Source: Casuarina equisetifolia
Lineage: Eukaryota; Streptophyta; Magnoliopsida; Fagales; Casuarinaceae
Direction: 5' to 3'
DNA length: 64,000 nucleotides
Assembly: GCA_028551475.1 (NCBI GenBank)
Contig: CM052361.1
Location: forward strand, 8,005,501 to 8,069,500
The notes beneath the pieces are model-generated. The model searched no databases. It had not been told where the DNA came from and saw nothing but the letters and a program-made list of their open reading frames with translations. Shown here piece by piece: positions 52,407 to 63,833 of the stretch. A program made the translations under genes and the position numbers. Each line of letters begins with the position of its first letter. Within the stretch, counting starts at the first letter, position 1.

Positions 52407-54187
52407 TTTTTTTTTTTTGAAAAATAAGGGTGGTATCTTGACAAATTTTATTAATAACAATGAGGTTAAACGTAATAATAATACCTTGAATAAGTACAAA
52501 GGCAAGGTGTAAGCCTAACCTTTAGAAAGGACAAAGTTCCATATATATTAAATTGTCACATAAAAAACTTAAAAATGAAAGCATAAAATACATTGGGCAA
52601 CACATTCACTTAACCTTATAACTATCTATAATAACCTAATTCTAATTGATCCTTCTTGAAAATAACTAAGCATGGGCATGGCAATGAGCTAGAATGGTTA
52701 AAAAGTTTCACATTTTGATTGTATGACCATAATTCACAAGACGGTTTGTAATTTCATTTTCCTTTTGATATACATGTTGCACTTTTGTATACGCTAGTAT
52801 CATGGATTAACATTGTCTAATGACATACTTTAATTTCTACAGAATTATCCATTTTTTAAGTAGACGTTGGACTAAATAAAAAGAATTTGATTCAATTATG
52901 TGGGGCATCTAATTTTGTTTTTGACATATCTTGAAACCTTCTAATAAAGTGTAGGCTTCAACATCTGCATTGCTACCATGCACCTACTTAAGTGAGAAAG
53001 CTATAATGGTGCTATTGTCATGATTCCAAAGTACTCCCTTTCCAACATTGTTTTCCATAATACTTGAATCATACATATTCAATTTATATTGCCCCACTGG
53101 TGGAGGGTGCCACTTGACCCAAACTCCTCATCATATGGATTAGAAAGGAGTCTTTAAAACATAATAGTATTTTATCAAGAAAAATTACTTGAACATTTTC
53201 TTGTATGAGAATGAACAACTAGAACATTCAATGTGTGACATCTTCATTGATTTTATATAAAGACATACTTTCTTCATCATGCTTAGCTAAGTTCCTAGCC
53301 AAGCAAATCCCCCTCATAATAACACCTCCCAAGATGACTATAATAGCTTATATTTGATTATGTCATGAGGCCTCTGAATACCATAAGGAAACATGATCAT
53401 AAATAGAATCAAATCTAATTGCTACCTAAAGTGTGTTACCAAATGTTCTCCAAATTTGTTGCGCTAGTGCACTATGAATGAATAAATGATTCACACTCTC
53501 TCTTTGGGCTCTCTTGTAGCAATAACACTTAGAAGTGATATGTATTTTACTCTTTTATATGTTGCATTCCACAAGGATTCCATAATGAATAAACTTTCAC
53601 ATGAACAATCCTATGTTAGGAGATACCATGTTGTTTCGAAAAAACTTTGCCTAAATTACCTTATCTTTCTTCATTCTTCGATCATGGTATACCAAGGAGG
53701 TTGAGAATTCTCCTAATGCACTTAAATCACAAACAAGCTGATTGAGATCTTGACTTCAAACAATCTTATTTGCCTAATGTTGCTACTTAGTAGATAAAAG
53801 TTTCCTTACAAAGTTCTGATTTTGTAAAGCTTCTCTAACTATGATATCTTGATGTAGGCGTACAAAATATCAAAAAGGTTTTCCAAGCTAATTATCCTTC
53901 TAAAATGAGCATTTACCCTCCTTAATAACCCATCTTCCATGCTTAGAAGCATAATCCATCCAAAGGTAGGAACATTTTTCATGTATACAAATTTGTATTT
54001 TTCTTACCTTTTCTTATTGCCTCCATGGGATGCCTATATTTTGATCTCATAATGGAAGCCCACAATGATTGTCCTTGTATATATTAGCATGCAAACTTAG
54101 TTTGAAGGGTTGCATGGTTTGTTCTAGATTATGAACTCCTAATCCTCTTTCTAAAGGCATGCATATATTTTTCCATTTAACCTAGTC
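52407..54187 (-). mobile_element. 5'-truncated L1-type LINE
   Basis: On the minus strand it ends with poly(A) (T run at 52407-52418). Reading upstream it shows an RNase H-like domain at about 53120-52800 (VKWHPPPVGQYKLN), a zinc-binding region with RESVNHLFIHSALAQQIW at about 53510-53440, and at the far end WKNICMPLERGLGVHNLEQT, the conserved stretch after the RT domain. RT and endonuclease are gone by 5' truncation. An 11-bp target-site duplication flanks it. Many stops; inactive. Confidence 0.88.
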
Positions 54188-54198
54188 ATGGCAATGGT
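54188..54198. repeat. LINE target-site duplication, right copy
   Basis: ATGGCAATGGT, exact match to 52396-52406, at the truncated 5' end of the LINE. Confidence 0.85.
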
Positions 54199-54700
54199 CG
54201 CTAAGATCATCACACAAAAATAAAATAGTTAGTTCTTAGATTTTCAACCTTGGATGTAAAAGGACATTTATGGAAACTTGTAGTATCCTATGAAAATCAA
54301 TTTGTGATTACTACTTTCAATGATGTCATCTAATAATGGTCACACCATCAAAGGAGATAAGATAGGAAACAATACACTTTTGAACTACCAATTTATGTGT
54401 TACACAATGAATTCACTTTTTTTTTAATTGGCTTTTTTAAAGATTGAGATGATAAAAATAATATTAGATATTAGGTCAAGATATTAATAATATAAAATAA
54501 CCTTTATTTAACACACTTCCTCTTTGTAAGCATAAAGACTTAATAAATAAATGATAAAGTGGAATCGTATGAAACCAATATATAAATAATAAAATATTTA
54601 CATAAATAGAAAATAAAATTGGTTTAGATTGGTGGCATTAGTAAACATAATTTCATTGGATGGTTTGTTTGTAGGAATAGACTTCCTACATCAATAGAAG
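54199..54700. other. AT-rich spacer between the two LINEs
   Basis: No recognisable coding or repeat structure. The right part may belong to the following LINE. Confidence 0.4.
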
Positions 54701-54929
54701 TTGTACATGGCTTCTTTCAGTAAATAAATATTGTGATTTTTGTCAGTTTCATTTAGAAAACAAGATTTGAAAAATGCAAAGGAGAAAATATTACAAAGCA
54801 AAGAAAAGGAAAAGACAGACCAAAATGTTGGAACAAGCTTAGAAGACTCAAAAATTCACATCAATTCAAAAAATAGTGGAAGAGATAGCAGGACACCTGT
54901 CATGGATGATAAAACACCCTTCACCTTTT

Positions 54930-55600
54930 ATGTCTAGTCTCATTATATGGAATAATAAAAGACTAAGTCCTCATGAAAAATTGGATTTTCTTAAGTGAGA
55001 ATTCAAGAAAAAATAAAACATCTTTAGTAGCTTTTTTAGAGCTAAAAGATTTTGGTAAACAGTTAAGCCAAACAACAAGGAGGTTAGGTTTTGTCAATTT
55101 CCTACACGTATCCCAAAAAATATGCATATATGGTTAATGTGGAAAACATATGTGAAGGTGTCCTTAGTGGATTGTTGTACTTAGAGTATTACTATGGAGG
55201 TATAGATAGATGGGAAACAATTTTTAATGACAATAGTATATGCAAGCACAAACTATATCAAAAGGCGACAACTATGGCATCACTAAGAGGGACTTTAAAC
55301 AGTAGGTAGACCATGGATAATAGGAGGGGATTTCAATTTTGTAGTTTGTCAAGAAGAAAAATGAAGGGACAAAAATATTTAGTAGTGGCAAGCAAAGAAT
55401 TCAACAACTCTATCTGTCAGCAAGGATTGAGTGATTTTGGCTTTTTGGGTTGTCCTTATATATAGTGTAATAACGTATAGGCTACAAGGCAAATATAGAC
55501 AAGATTGGATAGAATATTTTGTAATTTGGAGGTATCCATGACATTTTCTTTCTTAAAGGTGTAACATCTTACAAGAGTAGGATATAATCATTTACCATTG
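54930..55600 (+). pseudogene. LINE endonuclease remnant
   Basis: Fragments IIWNNKRLSPHEKLDF near 54940 and PWI-GG-FNFVVCQEE near 55310 match the ends of the APE-type endonuclease (the latter around GDFN). QQGLSDFGFLG and the following TRLDRIFCN-like stretch complete it. Frames shift several times. Confidence 0.75.
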
Positions 55601-55909
55601 TTAGTATAGTTGAGAGGGATAGTTATAAGTACTCAATCCTTTAATTTTAAGAAATAATGGTTTGAAGTGTTAACAACAAGAGAATTAATTGCAAGACAGT
55701 GGATTGATCACTCAAATGCTCTGCCAAGGATATGCATGCACCTGAGAAGCACCAAGGTAAAAAAAGCATTGCAAGAATGACAACATCAAAATAAAAGTAA
55801 TAGGGAACATTGAATAACAAACCTCACAGAACATATACATGAAAAAGAAAGTCAGTTGCAAGAAACATGGTCAAAAGTGATTTTCAAAGAGTTCTAAGCA
55901 AGACAAGCA

Positions 55910-57260
55910 CAATTGATACAAACCATCAGGGAGGAAGAAAATATTTTAAGAGACAAAGCTTGTGTCAAATGGCTTCAAGAATGGGACAAGAATTCAAGAT
56001 ACTTTCATGCGTGCATCAAGGAGAGACGTCATGCTTTTCAATTTAACTTTAAGCTACTAGATGGCACACATATAAATGATGTGGAGATTTTGGGACCCAT
56101 GGTTATGCAAAAAGTTATTAATGTCTCACAAGGCAAACTATGATGATCATGAGATGGAGGAGTTTCTCAATCATATTCCAAGATTAGTAACAGCAGAGCA
56201 AAATGATATACTATATAAAATCCAAACTGGGAGGAAGTGCAACAAGCAATTAAAAACCTTAACCCTGATAGTGCTTTAGGTGTAGATGGATTCACATGTC
56301 ATTTTTATGAGGTTGCTTAGGAGGTGGTTAAAGAAGATTTGTATGAAGTAATTGTTGATTTCTTTAGAAAGGATCATATTCCAAGGAGTACAATTATGAC
56401 TATTTCAACATTGATTTCTAAAGTTGCTTAATCAAGTAGTTTTTTAGATCTTAGACCGATCAACTTGTGTACTTTCAGATATAAGATTCTAGCAAAGCTT
56501 CTTAATGACAAGCTAGCTAGGATTCTTTCTTAAGTAATTTCTCTAGAACCATCTAGTTTGGTGAAAGATAAATTCATATAGGAAAACATAGTGTTGGCAT
56601 AAGAGATGGTTCATGAAATAAACAGAAAGGTATCAGTGGGTAATGTGGTTATTAAAATGGACATGTCTAAAGCATATGATAGGTTGGAATGATTGTTTCT
56701 ATTGAAAGTTATGTAGAGCTTTGGTTTTTCAGAGGAATAGGTTGATATGATGTATTGCTGCATTTCAAACAATTGGTTTCTATATGAATGCAAGAAAAGA
56801 AATTTAATGTTTTCCACTCAACAAGAGGGTTGTGTTAGGGGGATCTTTTGTCACCAAGCATATTCATAATTGCACAAAAAGCTTTTTCTTGATAATTGAA
56901 ACATCTAATGCAAGTTGGGAATATTGGAAGCTATAAAGGTACAAATGATTTTGGGTATATTTCTTAGTTGATATATGTGAGTGACACAATAGTGTTTATA
57001 AATGGGTGGAAATGGTTAATTATGAATTTCATGAAATTATTGAAGGAATATGAATGTCATAGTGGCCAGAAAGTAAACGTAACTAAATGTAATTTTTTAT
57101 TAGCAAAGAAGGCATCCCCACGAAAAAAACAAAAGATTCAGAGATGGACAAGTTTTTCTCTTGTTGACTTACCAATGAAGTATTTAGGAGATTCACTTTT
57201 TAAGGGAAGATCAAATAGAATTTATTTTGATGAGATTATAAGGAGGATTAAAGGATAAAT
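55910..57260 (+). pseudogene. LINE reverse transcriptase remnant
   Basis: Blocks in order: KWLQEWDKNSRYFHACIKER (about 55960), LGVDGFTCHFYE (56275), DLRPINLCTFRYKILAKLL (56450), KMDMSKAYDRLE (56655), then YVSDTIVF (56975), which replaces the catalytic Y-A-D-D, and GQKVNVTKCNF (57065). The active site is lost. Confidence 0.85.
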
Positions 57261-57454
57261 ATGTAATTGGAAGAATCATTTTCTTTCTCATGGAAGGAAG
57301 CTAATGTTAATTAAGAGATAAACAAGTATAAATAACTATCCTCCATCCCTATTCATTGTTTGTTGATAACCAAAGCCCCAAAAGTAGTATTGCAAGAGAT
57401 AAACAAGTATATGTCTAAATTGTTATGAAGTCATATGGGGGAGCATAGAACACA

Positions 57455-59020
57455 TTAGGTGGGATGGGCTAAATCATGTCATCCTATGGATGAAGGTGGA
57501 TGGGGAATAAGAGATATGACCACAGTAATGGAAAGCCTTCTAGTAAAATTGGCTTGCAATTATATTGAAGGAGATTCATTATGGGCAAAATTCATGTGGA
57601 GGAAATATGGAGACTTGATGAAAATTTGTCATCAACTAAGACATGCGAAACCCTTACATTGCTAGGGAGCTACTAAAACTCACATTTCTTTTGTTTTGCA
57701 GCATAATAGGTGGGTGATTTGAAATGGAGAATGATCTTTCTAGAAAGACAAATGGTTAGATGAGATTCTATGGCATCCATCATGTAAAGACAATCAAAGA
57801 AGTATTCATGAAGCTTTAGAAGATTCAAAGTTTTTGGAAGCCACTTTATCCACAGAGCAATTAGAGCAAGCTAGTCACATAACCCTCACCAATGATCCAA
57901 ATAGAATGGCCTTTGAGTTAAATTCTAATGGAGTATTGTTTACAACATTAGTGTATGAAAACAAAAGTCACATAGAGAGAAGAAAACTTGGAGTAAGTTT
58001 ATATAGAACAAGTACCTACCACAAAATATTGGTTTTTTCATGTAAAGGGTGACGCATAATATATTTCCAACAGATGATAAAGTTCAAGGAAAAGGCTTTT
58101 CTTTTGCCTCAAAATGTGTATGTTGTTCTACATCGAAGTGTGAGACATTAGATTATCTTTCTTATCAAGGAGAATTGGCAACAAGATCATGGAATTATTT
58201 ATGTCATATTTTACAGGTTTCAGTTAGACGTGATACAATAATGAACTTGGTTGAGGGATTGGTTTCACAAGGCTAGTACCTCCTCATAAGGAAGAATGTC
58301 GTTGGCTTTAGTTGGTTATGTAACTTTGTGGCAAATTTGGCTAGTAAGGAATGATGTCATTTTTAAAAATCAAGGTTTCTTTCTCCTAGTGTTGATAGGG
58401 AAAGTGGTTTCAGAGGTTTATCATTTCATGACCTTTTTTTTCCAAGTAGTACATTTCCCTTAATGAAAGAATGCAAAATACGACAAGAACTAAATATTTA
58501 ATAGCTATTCTGCCACTTCGCAGATGTTGTATGGTACGTTGGTCGTGTCCATCCCCGGGTTCTTTAAAGTTGAATATAGATAGATCATGTAAGAATAATG
58601 CATGTGTGGGAAGAGGTGTGGTGAGGGATTGGAGGGAAGTGTTATTTTGGCTTATGTAGTAAAACTAGGGCATGGAAATAGTGCACGAGCTGAGGTTTAG
58701 CTTTACTAGAAGGTCTGAAACTATGTTATCAACAAGGTTTGAATATGTTGGATATTGAAGCTTATTCTCAATTCATGGTTCAATGCATTAAAGGAAACTT
58801 TTTAGTCCCATGGAATTTAGAATATGAAATACATCAGTGCTTGGTTTATCTACCTTTGAATGTCAAGATCTCTCATATCTTTTATGCAGCGAATTTCTTC
58901 ACAAATGGATTGGCAAACTTTGGTCATTGGATTATAGGGATACAAGTCTTATCAACATTGAGAACACTACCAACGCATTGTAGAAAAATGGATTGGGAAG
59001 AACAATTAGGCCTTACTTGA
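57455..59020 (+). pseudogene. LINE C-terminal region: zinc-binding and RNase H remnants
   Basis: HPMDEGGWGIRDMTTVMESL at about 57480 is the post-RT block. CVCCSTSKCETLDYL near 58110 is the zf-RVT remnant. VRWSCPSPGSLKLNIDRSC at about 58530 starts the RNase H-like domain, which continues to about 59020. Confidence 0.8.
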
Positions 59021-59208
59021 GGTTATCAATTTTTGGATACTTTTACTGTTTTATTTTATTATTTCATTGCATGGTTCTCTTAGGAATGTTAATATTTTAT
59101 TTGGCTTTTATCACTACCCGAAACTCAGGATGATGTATTAAAAAATTAGGTTCAATGCCCTATCTTACGTAATTCCTACATAGGTTTTAAGTCTTAAAGA
59201 AAAAAAAA

Positions 59209-60659
59209 GGCATAAATGGATTGGTTCTTGAATGCTTCCCCGTAATTTATTTCATTTGATTTGTAGGCTTCTTGTAAAGGAATAAATAAATTTTATCATT
59301 TTAATTTTCAATAAACTAATTTTTATCTAAGAGTTATATATATATACATGTGTAGAAATTAACATATATACACACATGCAAGAGATTTACAATTACAAAT
59401 AAATAAATAAAATCTCAAATCACATCTATAGCATTAAGATAAGGGATTTTTTTTTTGTTTTTTTGCTATGCACTCTAAATATTAGTTTTTTGTAACTATT
59501 AAATTAAAAATAACATTAATAAATCTAACTCTTGTTTTTAAACCAAGGTAAATAGAGTTCACTTGAAAGGTTTAACAGATTGCTTGCTTGGTTATGTGCC
59601 AAATTGTTGGGTTGGTCTAACCTATATTTGAGACTTATTATTGGGTCCTATTAAGGTAATGTGACCCTAAGTTTTAAAAGGAAAAATATAGGTTATTTCT
59701 TTTAAGTGTGTCCCCTCAAAATGAAAAGAGACAGAGAAAAGAAAAAAAAAAGTAGAATTTTGTAGGAATTATAAGCATTGCGCATCAGTTAATCAAACAT
59801 TGATTAAGGTTGATTTATGGTCCGATTGAGCTGATTTTTTGTTAGTAGGTTTGGAATTAGGTGTTCTTCATTGTGAATGGTTGGATCGTCATTTGGAACT
59901 CTTTAAATTAGAAGATCTTATTCAAAAATTTAGGTGATATTTCTCTAACTTTTTTTGGTTAAATTGATATTTACAATTTGTTCTTCATTATCAATTAGTG
60001 ATTATATTATTATTGAATCAATAAATCTTTATCCTGTTGCTACTGTTAAAAACTTGATTGGGTTGTAAATCTAACAATTTATATAGTAGAGATTTGGGTG
60101 GACTCTGTGATTAGTCTCGTAATTTTTATCCTTCACATTAAAGGAGTTTTTCACGTAAAAATTCTCTATGTTGATTGTGATATTGCATCTTTTACTTGTG
60201 ATTCAAATACATCGTTAGTGTTTTAGTATTTCTTTACAAGTTCAATCAAAGTAGAAAACTTTATACGTACTTTTTCCCGTCACAAATCCCCCTTCCTTTA
60301 TTTTACCTTTTTTCTTTTTTCTTTTGTTTTTTTTTCAGAAGTATTCATAGTCTTCCAAGAGAAACACAAGAAATGGACGCGGGGGAATAATTGAAAATCA
60401 GAGTTTAGTGGGTTTATTGAATATGGCAGCGTGTGGCCTGCTGTTTCAAACTTGAGGGGTTTGATTTGGTGAACATATTGATTGAATAAGAAAGCTTTGA
60501 GAGATAAACAATAAAAGTTGAGTTATGTAAATACAAAATTATATCAAGGAGTTAGACAAGCTGTAACGGACTGAGAAACTTTAGATTCTATAACTAAATA
60601 TGAAAGAAACAATATGGGAGGAAAGAAAAATACAAACTATAACAAGTAGATAAGAGAAT
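59209..60659. repeat. Possible solo LTR and other TE-derived DNA
   Basis: From about 59605 (TGTTGGGTTGG) to about 60240 the sequence reads like a copia LTR: a GGAGTTTTTCACGTAAAAATT block close to its right end is of a kind common near LTR 3' ends. No matching second copy, primer site or duplication was found, so this is weak. The rest is AT-rich with no gene. The stretch 60420-60659 may be internal sequence of the minus-strand element next to it. Confidence 0.35.
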
Positions 60660-60670
60660 GTTTGATACCA
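60660..60670 (-). other. Primer-binding site on the minus strand
   Basis: TGGTATCAAAC on the minus strand, the tRNA-Met type primer site expected directly after a minus-strand LTR. It is separated from the LTR at 60716 by 45 bp. Confidence 0.65.
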
Positions 60671-60715
60671 TGATCGCAGGGCCATTGGCCCTGCTATAAC
60701 AGTAGGATAACATTA
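60671..60715. other. 45-bp insertion with a perfect 9-bp palindrome
   Basis: Sits exactly at the LTR/primer-site junction. GCAGGGCCA and TGGCCCTGC form a hairpin around one T (60676-60694). The bases ATG occur at both edges (60670-60672, 60715-60717), which looks like a small duplication. Confidence 0.5.
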
Positions 60716-61336
60716 TGTTAAGTAGTAGTATAGGTAATAAGAGAATGAAAAGATAAATAAAAAAGAGAGATTGCAAATAAGGAGGTGGGGAGAGAGATAA
60801 AGAACCAGAATGAAGCAAGAGTAGTATTGCACAAGAACACTCGAAGTGATTTGCTTGCTTATCAAATAGTTCTTACAAGGCCTTTATATAGCCAACTAAC
60901 GTAACAAAAGACAAAATACAACTTGCATGCCACTTGCATGAAGAGACGTTACCCCAACTTGCCAAGATGCTTCATCGTCATGTAATGCAGAGCTGCAGGC
61001 ATTTAAGAAACCTGACATGAGATAAAAACCACATTATCTGCGGGCCCCTCATTACTTCTCTGAGTCTGCTTTACATGCATTGAACTCTCGGATTCTTCTT
61101 CAGCATCTTATCTTCACAACTCGTGGGACCCGTTTATCTTCATTCAGCTTTGGTTTGTGGATCCCGTAACCTCCATGCTGCATATTATTCTTTGGCTTAC
61201 TTCGTTCAAATGAGAAGAACGGGATTCAGGTTCTGAACTTGCATCTTTGTATATCTGGAAGGCCATAAATGCTTGTGCAGTCTCATCATCTATCTGCTTC
61301 CAACATCATGCGTGTACCAGTCGGATAATGTTAACA
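60716..61336 (-). repeat. Minus-strand copia LTR (621 bp)
   Basis: Starts TGTTAA and ends TTAACA. On the minus strand a TATA box (CTATATAAAGG) lies at about 60886-60896. A purine tract adjoins its right end and a primer site its left, so both sides carry internal-type sequence. Confidence 0.75.
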
Positions 61337-61350
61337 CACCCCCTCAAACT
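61337..61350 (-). other. Polypurine tract of the minus-strand copia element
   Basis: On the minus strand the sequence is AAGTTTGAGGGGGTG, directly upstream of TGTTAACATT. This is the usual copia 3' LTR entry. Confidence 0.7.
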
Positions 61351-61424
61351 TGGCATGATAATGTCAAGCTTGTTTAAATCAATAACTTTAACAGGAATGA
61401 GCTCTTCACCTCGGTGTACAACAG
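61351..61424 (-). pseudogene. Possible 3' internal tail of the minus-strand copia element
   Basis: The minus strand has an open stretch, HRGEELIPVKVIDLNKLDI, running into the purine tract. It resembles no RNase H motif I can name, so the assignment rests on position only. Confidence 0.35.
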
Positions 61425-61780
61425 TGCCTTTATCTTCTCTTTCCTTTCCCAATTACCAGTTACGGATTACCTTCCCACCCCGCCTTTGCAAGCAACTTCT
61501 GTTCGTGCCGCTTCCTGGGGTATGAGGTCATCACCTCCATATACGGCAGTGCCTTTTATTGTCTTTATCCTTTCCCTATCACCAGTTGCTTATTGTCTTC
61601 CCACCCTGTCTTTCCAGGCAACTTCTATTCGTGCCGAAGAGGCTACGTGGGGCAGCGGGTCATCGCCCCCGCCTTTCCTTTCCCTACCACCAGCTTCCAC
61701 TCTGTCTTTCCAGGCAACTTCTGTTCGTTTCAAAGAGGCTATTTACCCACTCCATTCGTTTGTGGAAAAGCTTCCTTGAG
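61425..61780. repeat. Three imperfect tandem repeats
   Basis: About 100-130 bp units sharing CTTTCC-TTTCCC, CCAC-CTGTCTTTCCAGGCAA and CTTCTRTTCGT. They cause several overlapping open frames (61414-61870) that are not taken as genes. Probably part of the retroelement's 3' region. Confidence 0.75.
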
Positions 61781-63833
61781 CAAAAATGTTTCAAGGGTTC
61801 TCACTTCACGCGGTTTGGCAGGCGAAATGAAAAAAAAAAAAAAAATAAGTTAAGCTTTCATAAAAAATAAGAAAGATAAGAGTAAAAAGTTTAAATGCTA
61901 GAAAATTTAGCCTTACGTTAATTTTTTATATATGTTCTACAGCATACACACATTTATCACACTACATGTACACTGCACAAATCAATGTACGTAGATACAG
62001 AATTTACAATCCCAACAATCTCAAATTATATGTAGATTATATGTAGATTATATGTAGATAAGAATTCTTTTTCTCTTAATATTTAAAATGTTCTTGTCAT
62101 GGAACTAAAAAAAAACGCTAAGACATACAACGCTTGAATTTAACAATATCAAAGGAATGAGGCTTCCTCTTATATAAACAAACCGAAGGGAGTTCATAAT
62201 ATGTTCGCCGGCTGGTTCCACTCACTTTCGCTTGGTTGCGCGCAAATTTCAACTGGTATCAACGCCGACCAATCTTCCAGAGCGTTCTGCAAATGAAGCT
62301 GTGGTTTCAAACTTCTCACAGCTAAACCAACTAGTCAACTACCGAGTGAATGGCAAGAAAGCGGTATGATGTTTCCTTCTGATTCTTCACTCTTTTTCTC
62401 CTAAGGGTTTTATATAGCCTCTTCTCCCCGCCTTTCCACTGAAACTTCTACCTTGCGGAAGATAATGTCTGGGGTTTCAGAGATCCTAAAGCGAATCTCT
62501 TTTTGGGGGTGAGAAAACCTCTAAATCTCATGGTTTCTTGCCCGACTCAGATTTTCTTATTTTGCAAGTCACGTAGATCTTTCTATTTTGCAACCAAGTA
62601 CTTCAACTTGGCCAAACTAATTTTTTTTTTATTGTCTCTGTACTACAGAATTCTGAAGTTGCTAGGGAAACTTTTGCCATTCTTATCCGGAAGAAGGGCT
62701 AGACTTTCAATCTTCAGAGTAAGAGGTACTTGAGCTAGATGGTAGGTTTTTCAATAGTCTAAAAGTTTTAAGCACACCTGTTCAAGTAATTACCAGTACC
62801 GAGTCAAGATAGATACCGTGCTTTGCAGCTGGCATCACGTTTTGATTGTTCAATTATCGGATCTTCAGCGTCTTGTTGCGTTTTGTACCTGCAAGCACAC
62901 TCCAAAACTCTGGGCGTTATCCTATTAGAGTATTACTTTTGCTTCTTTTCCCAACAGAAAATAAGTCCCTTGCATTTTCGTTCCTTAAGATTCTTAATCC
63001 TGCCTTATCAGCAATTCATGTCATATTTGCAAAATCTGGCATAGTCCTTTTTCGGTTAGACATTTCAAGTCTTTTTGCGGCAAGTTTACAACCGAAGTAA
63101 TTCGTTGATTAACGCGGCAAAGGTAAATTCTGTGTGGCATCATTTATGGCTACGTATACCTACATCATTAAACAGAAAACAATGAAAAAGGCACTTCTTA
63201 GTTCTTCAACCCTACGCATCAATCTATGCCCACGGAAATTTATAGGATCCAGCAAAATCAATCCCTGATTACTGCTCTGAAGGCTTTATATAATGTAAGA
63301 TCTGTTGAGACGTGATGGGGCTGTCCGTCACCCATATTGGACAATTTGGGTGGCTGCAGCAGTGGCTCGTGAATGAAGCTGCAGGGAGCGTACAAAACAA
63401 GAGATAACGTGGAAGAAAAGAAATTGCTTGTAGCAGAAAGGCGTGTTTCTTTTTGTATTAGACAATAGATGAAATGATGGCAGTGTGTATAGCCTGGTAG
63501 GATAAAATATGTGCATGTAGTTGTGCTGTGTGACGGACTGCAGTATTGTAGTTCTGCAAGACTCTTTTGTTGCTTTTGTTGAAAGGAAGCTTTTGTTTGC
63601 TCCCAAACGGACTCTTGGAACTTGTCCAGTCCGTTCTTGATTGCAAAAACCATTTCTCCCAAGTCTTATTACCAGATTCGTTAAAGATTAACAAGATCAC
63701 ATCACCAAAGGGGATTACACAGGAAACAGGAGGCTTACCCAAATTATCAATCCATGTATTAAAGCCACCTCAGTTTTTGTTTTATTCATTTATGGATACG
63801 AAGGTGAATCACTTTCTTCCCCTTCAATTGCAG
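61781..63833. other. Upstream region of the NPF gene
   Basis: AT-rich to 62180; from about 62200 a more mixed composition that may include the NPF promoter, leader and first exon. A short frame at 62467 (MSGVSEILKR) does not connect in phase to the next exon. Minus-strand frames at 63258-63742 have no recognised domain. Confidence 0.4.

Larger units (their letters stand above)
54701..59208 (+). mobile_element. Decayed L1-type LINE, near full ORF2
   Basis: Plus-strand fragments follow the plant L1 order: a linker with basic repeats (54740-54937), an endonuclease, an RT, a zinc-binding segment and an RNase H, ending in poly(A) at 59200-59208. Stops and frameshifts are frequent. The 5' end is approximate and no target-site duplication was found. 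It lies head-to-head with the minus-strand LINE and differs from it in RNase H and tail sequence, so the two are different families. Confidence 0.85.

Noticed and set aside
61414..61870. Three overlapping plus-strand open frames
   Set aside because: They come from the tandem repeats next to a retroelement and share no coding signature.
62467..62510. Short candidate first exon for the NPF gene
   Set aside because: Its possible donor gives the wrong phase for the exon at 63834.
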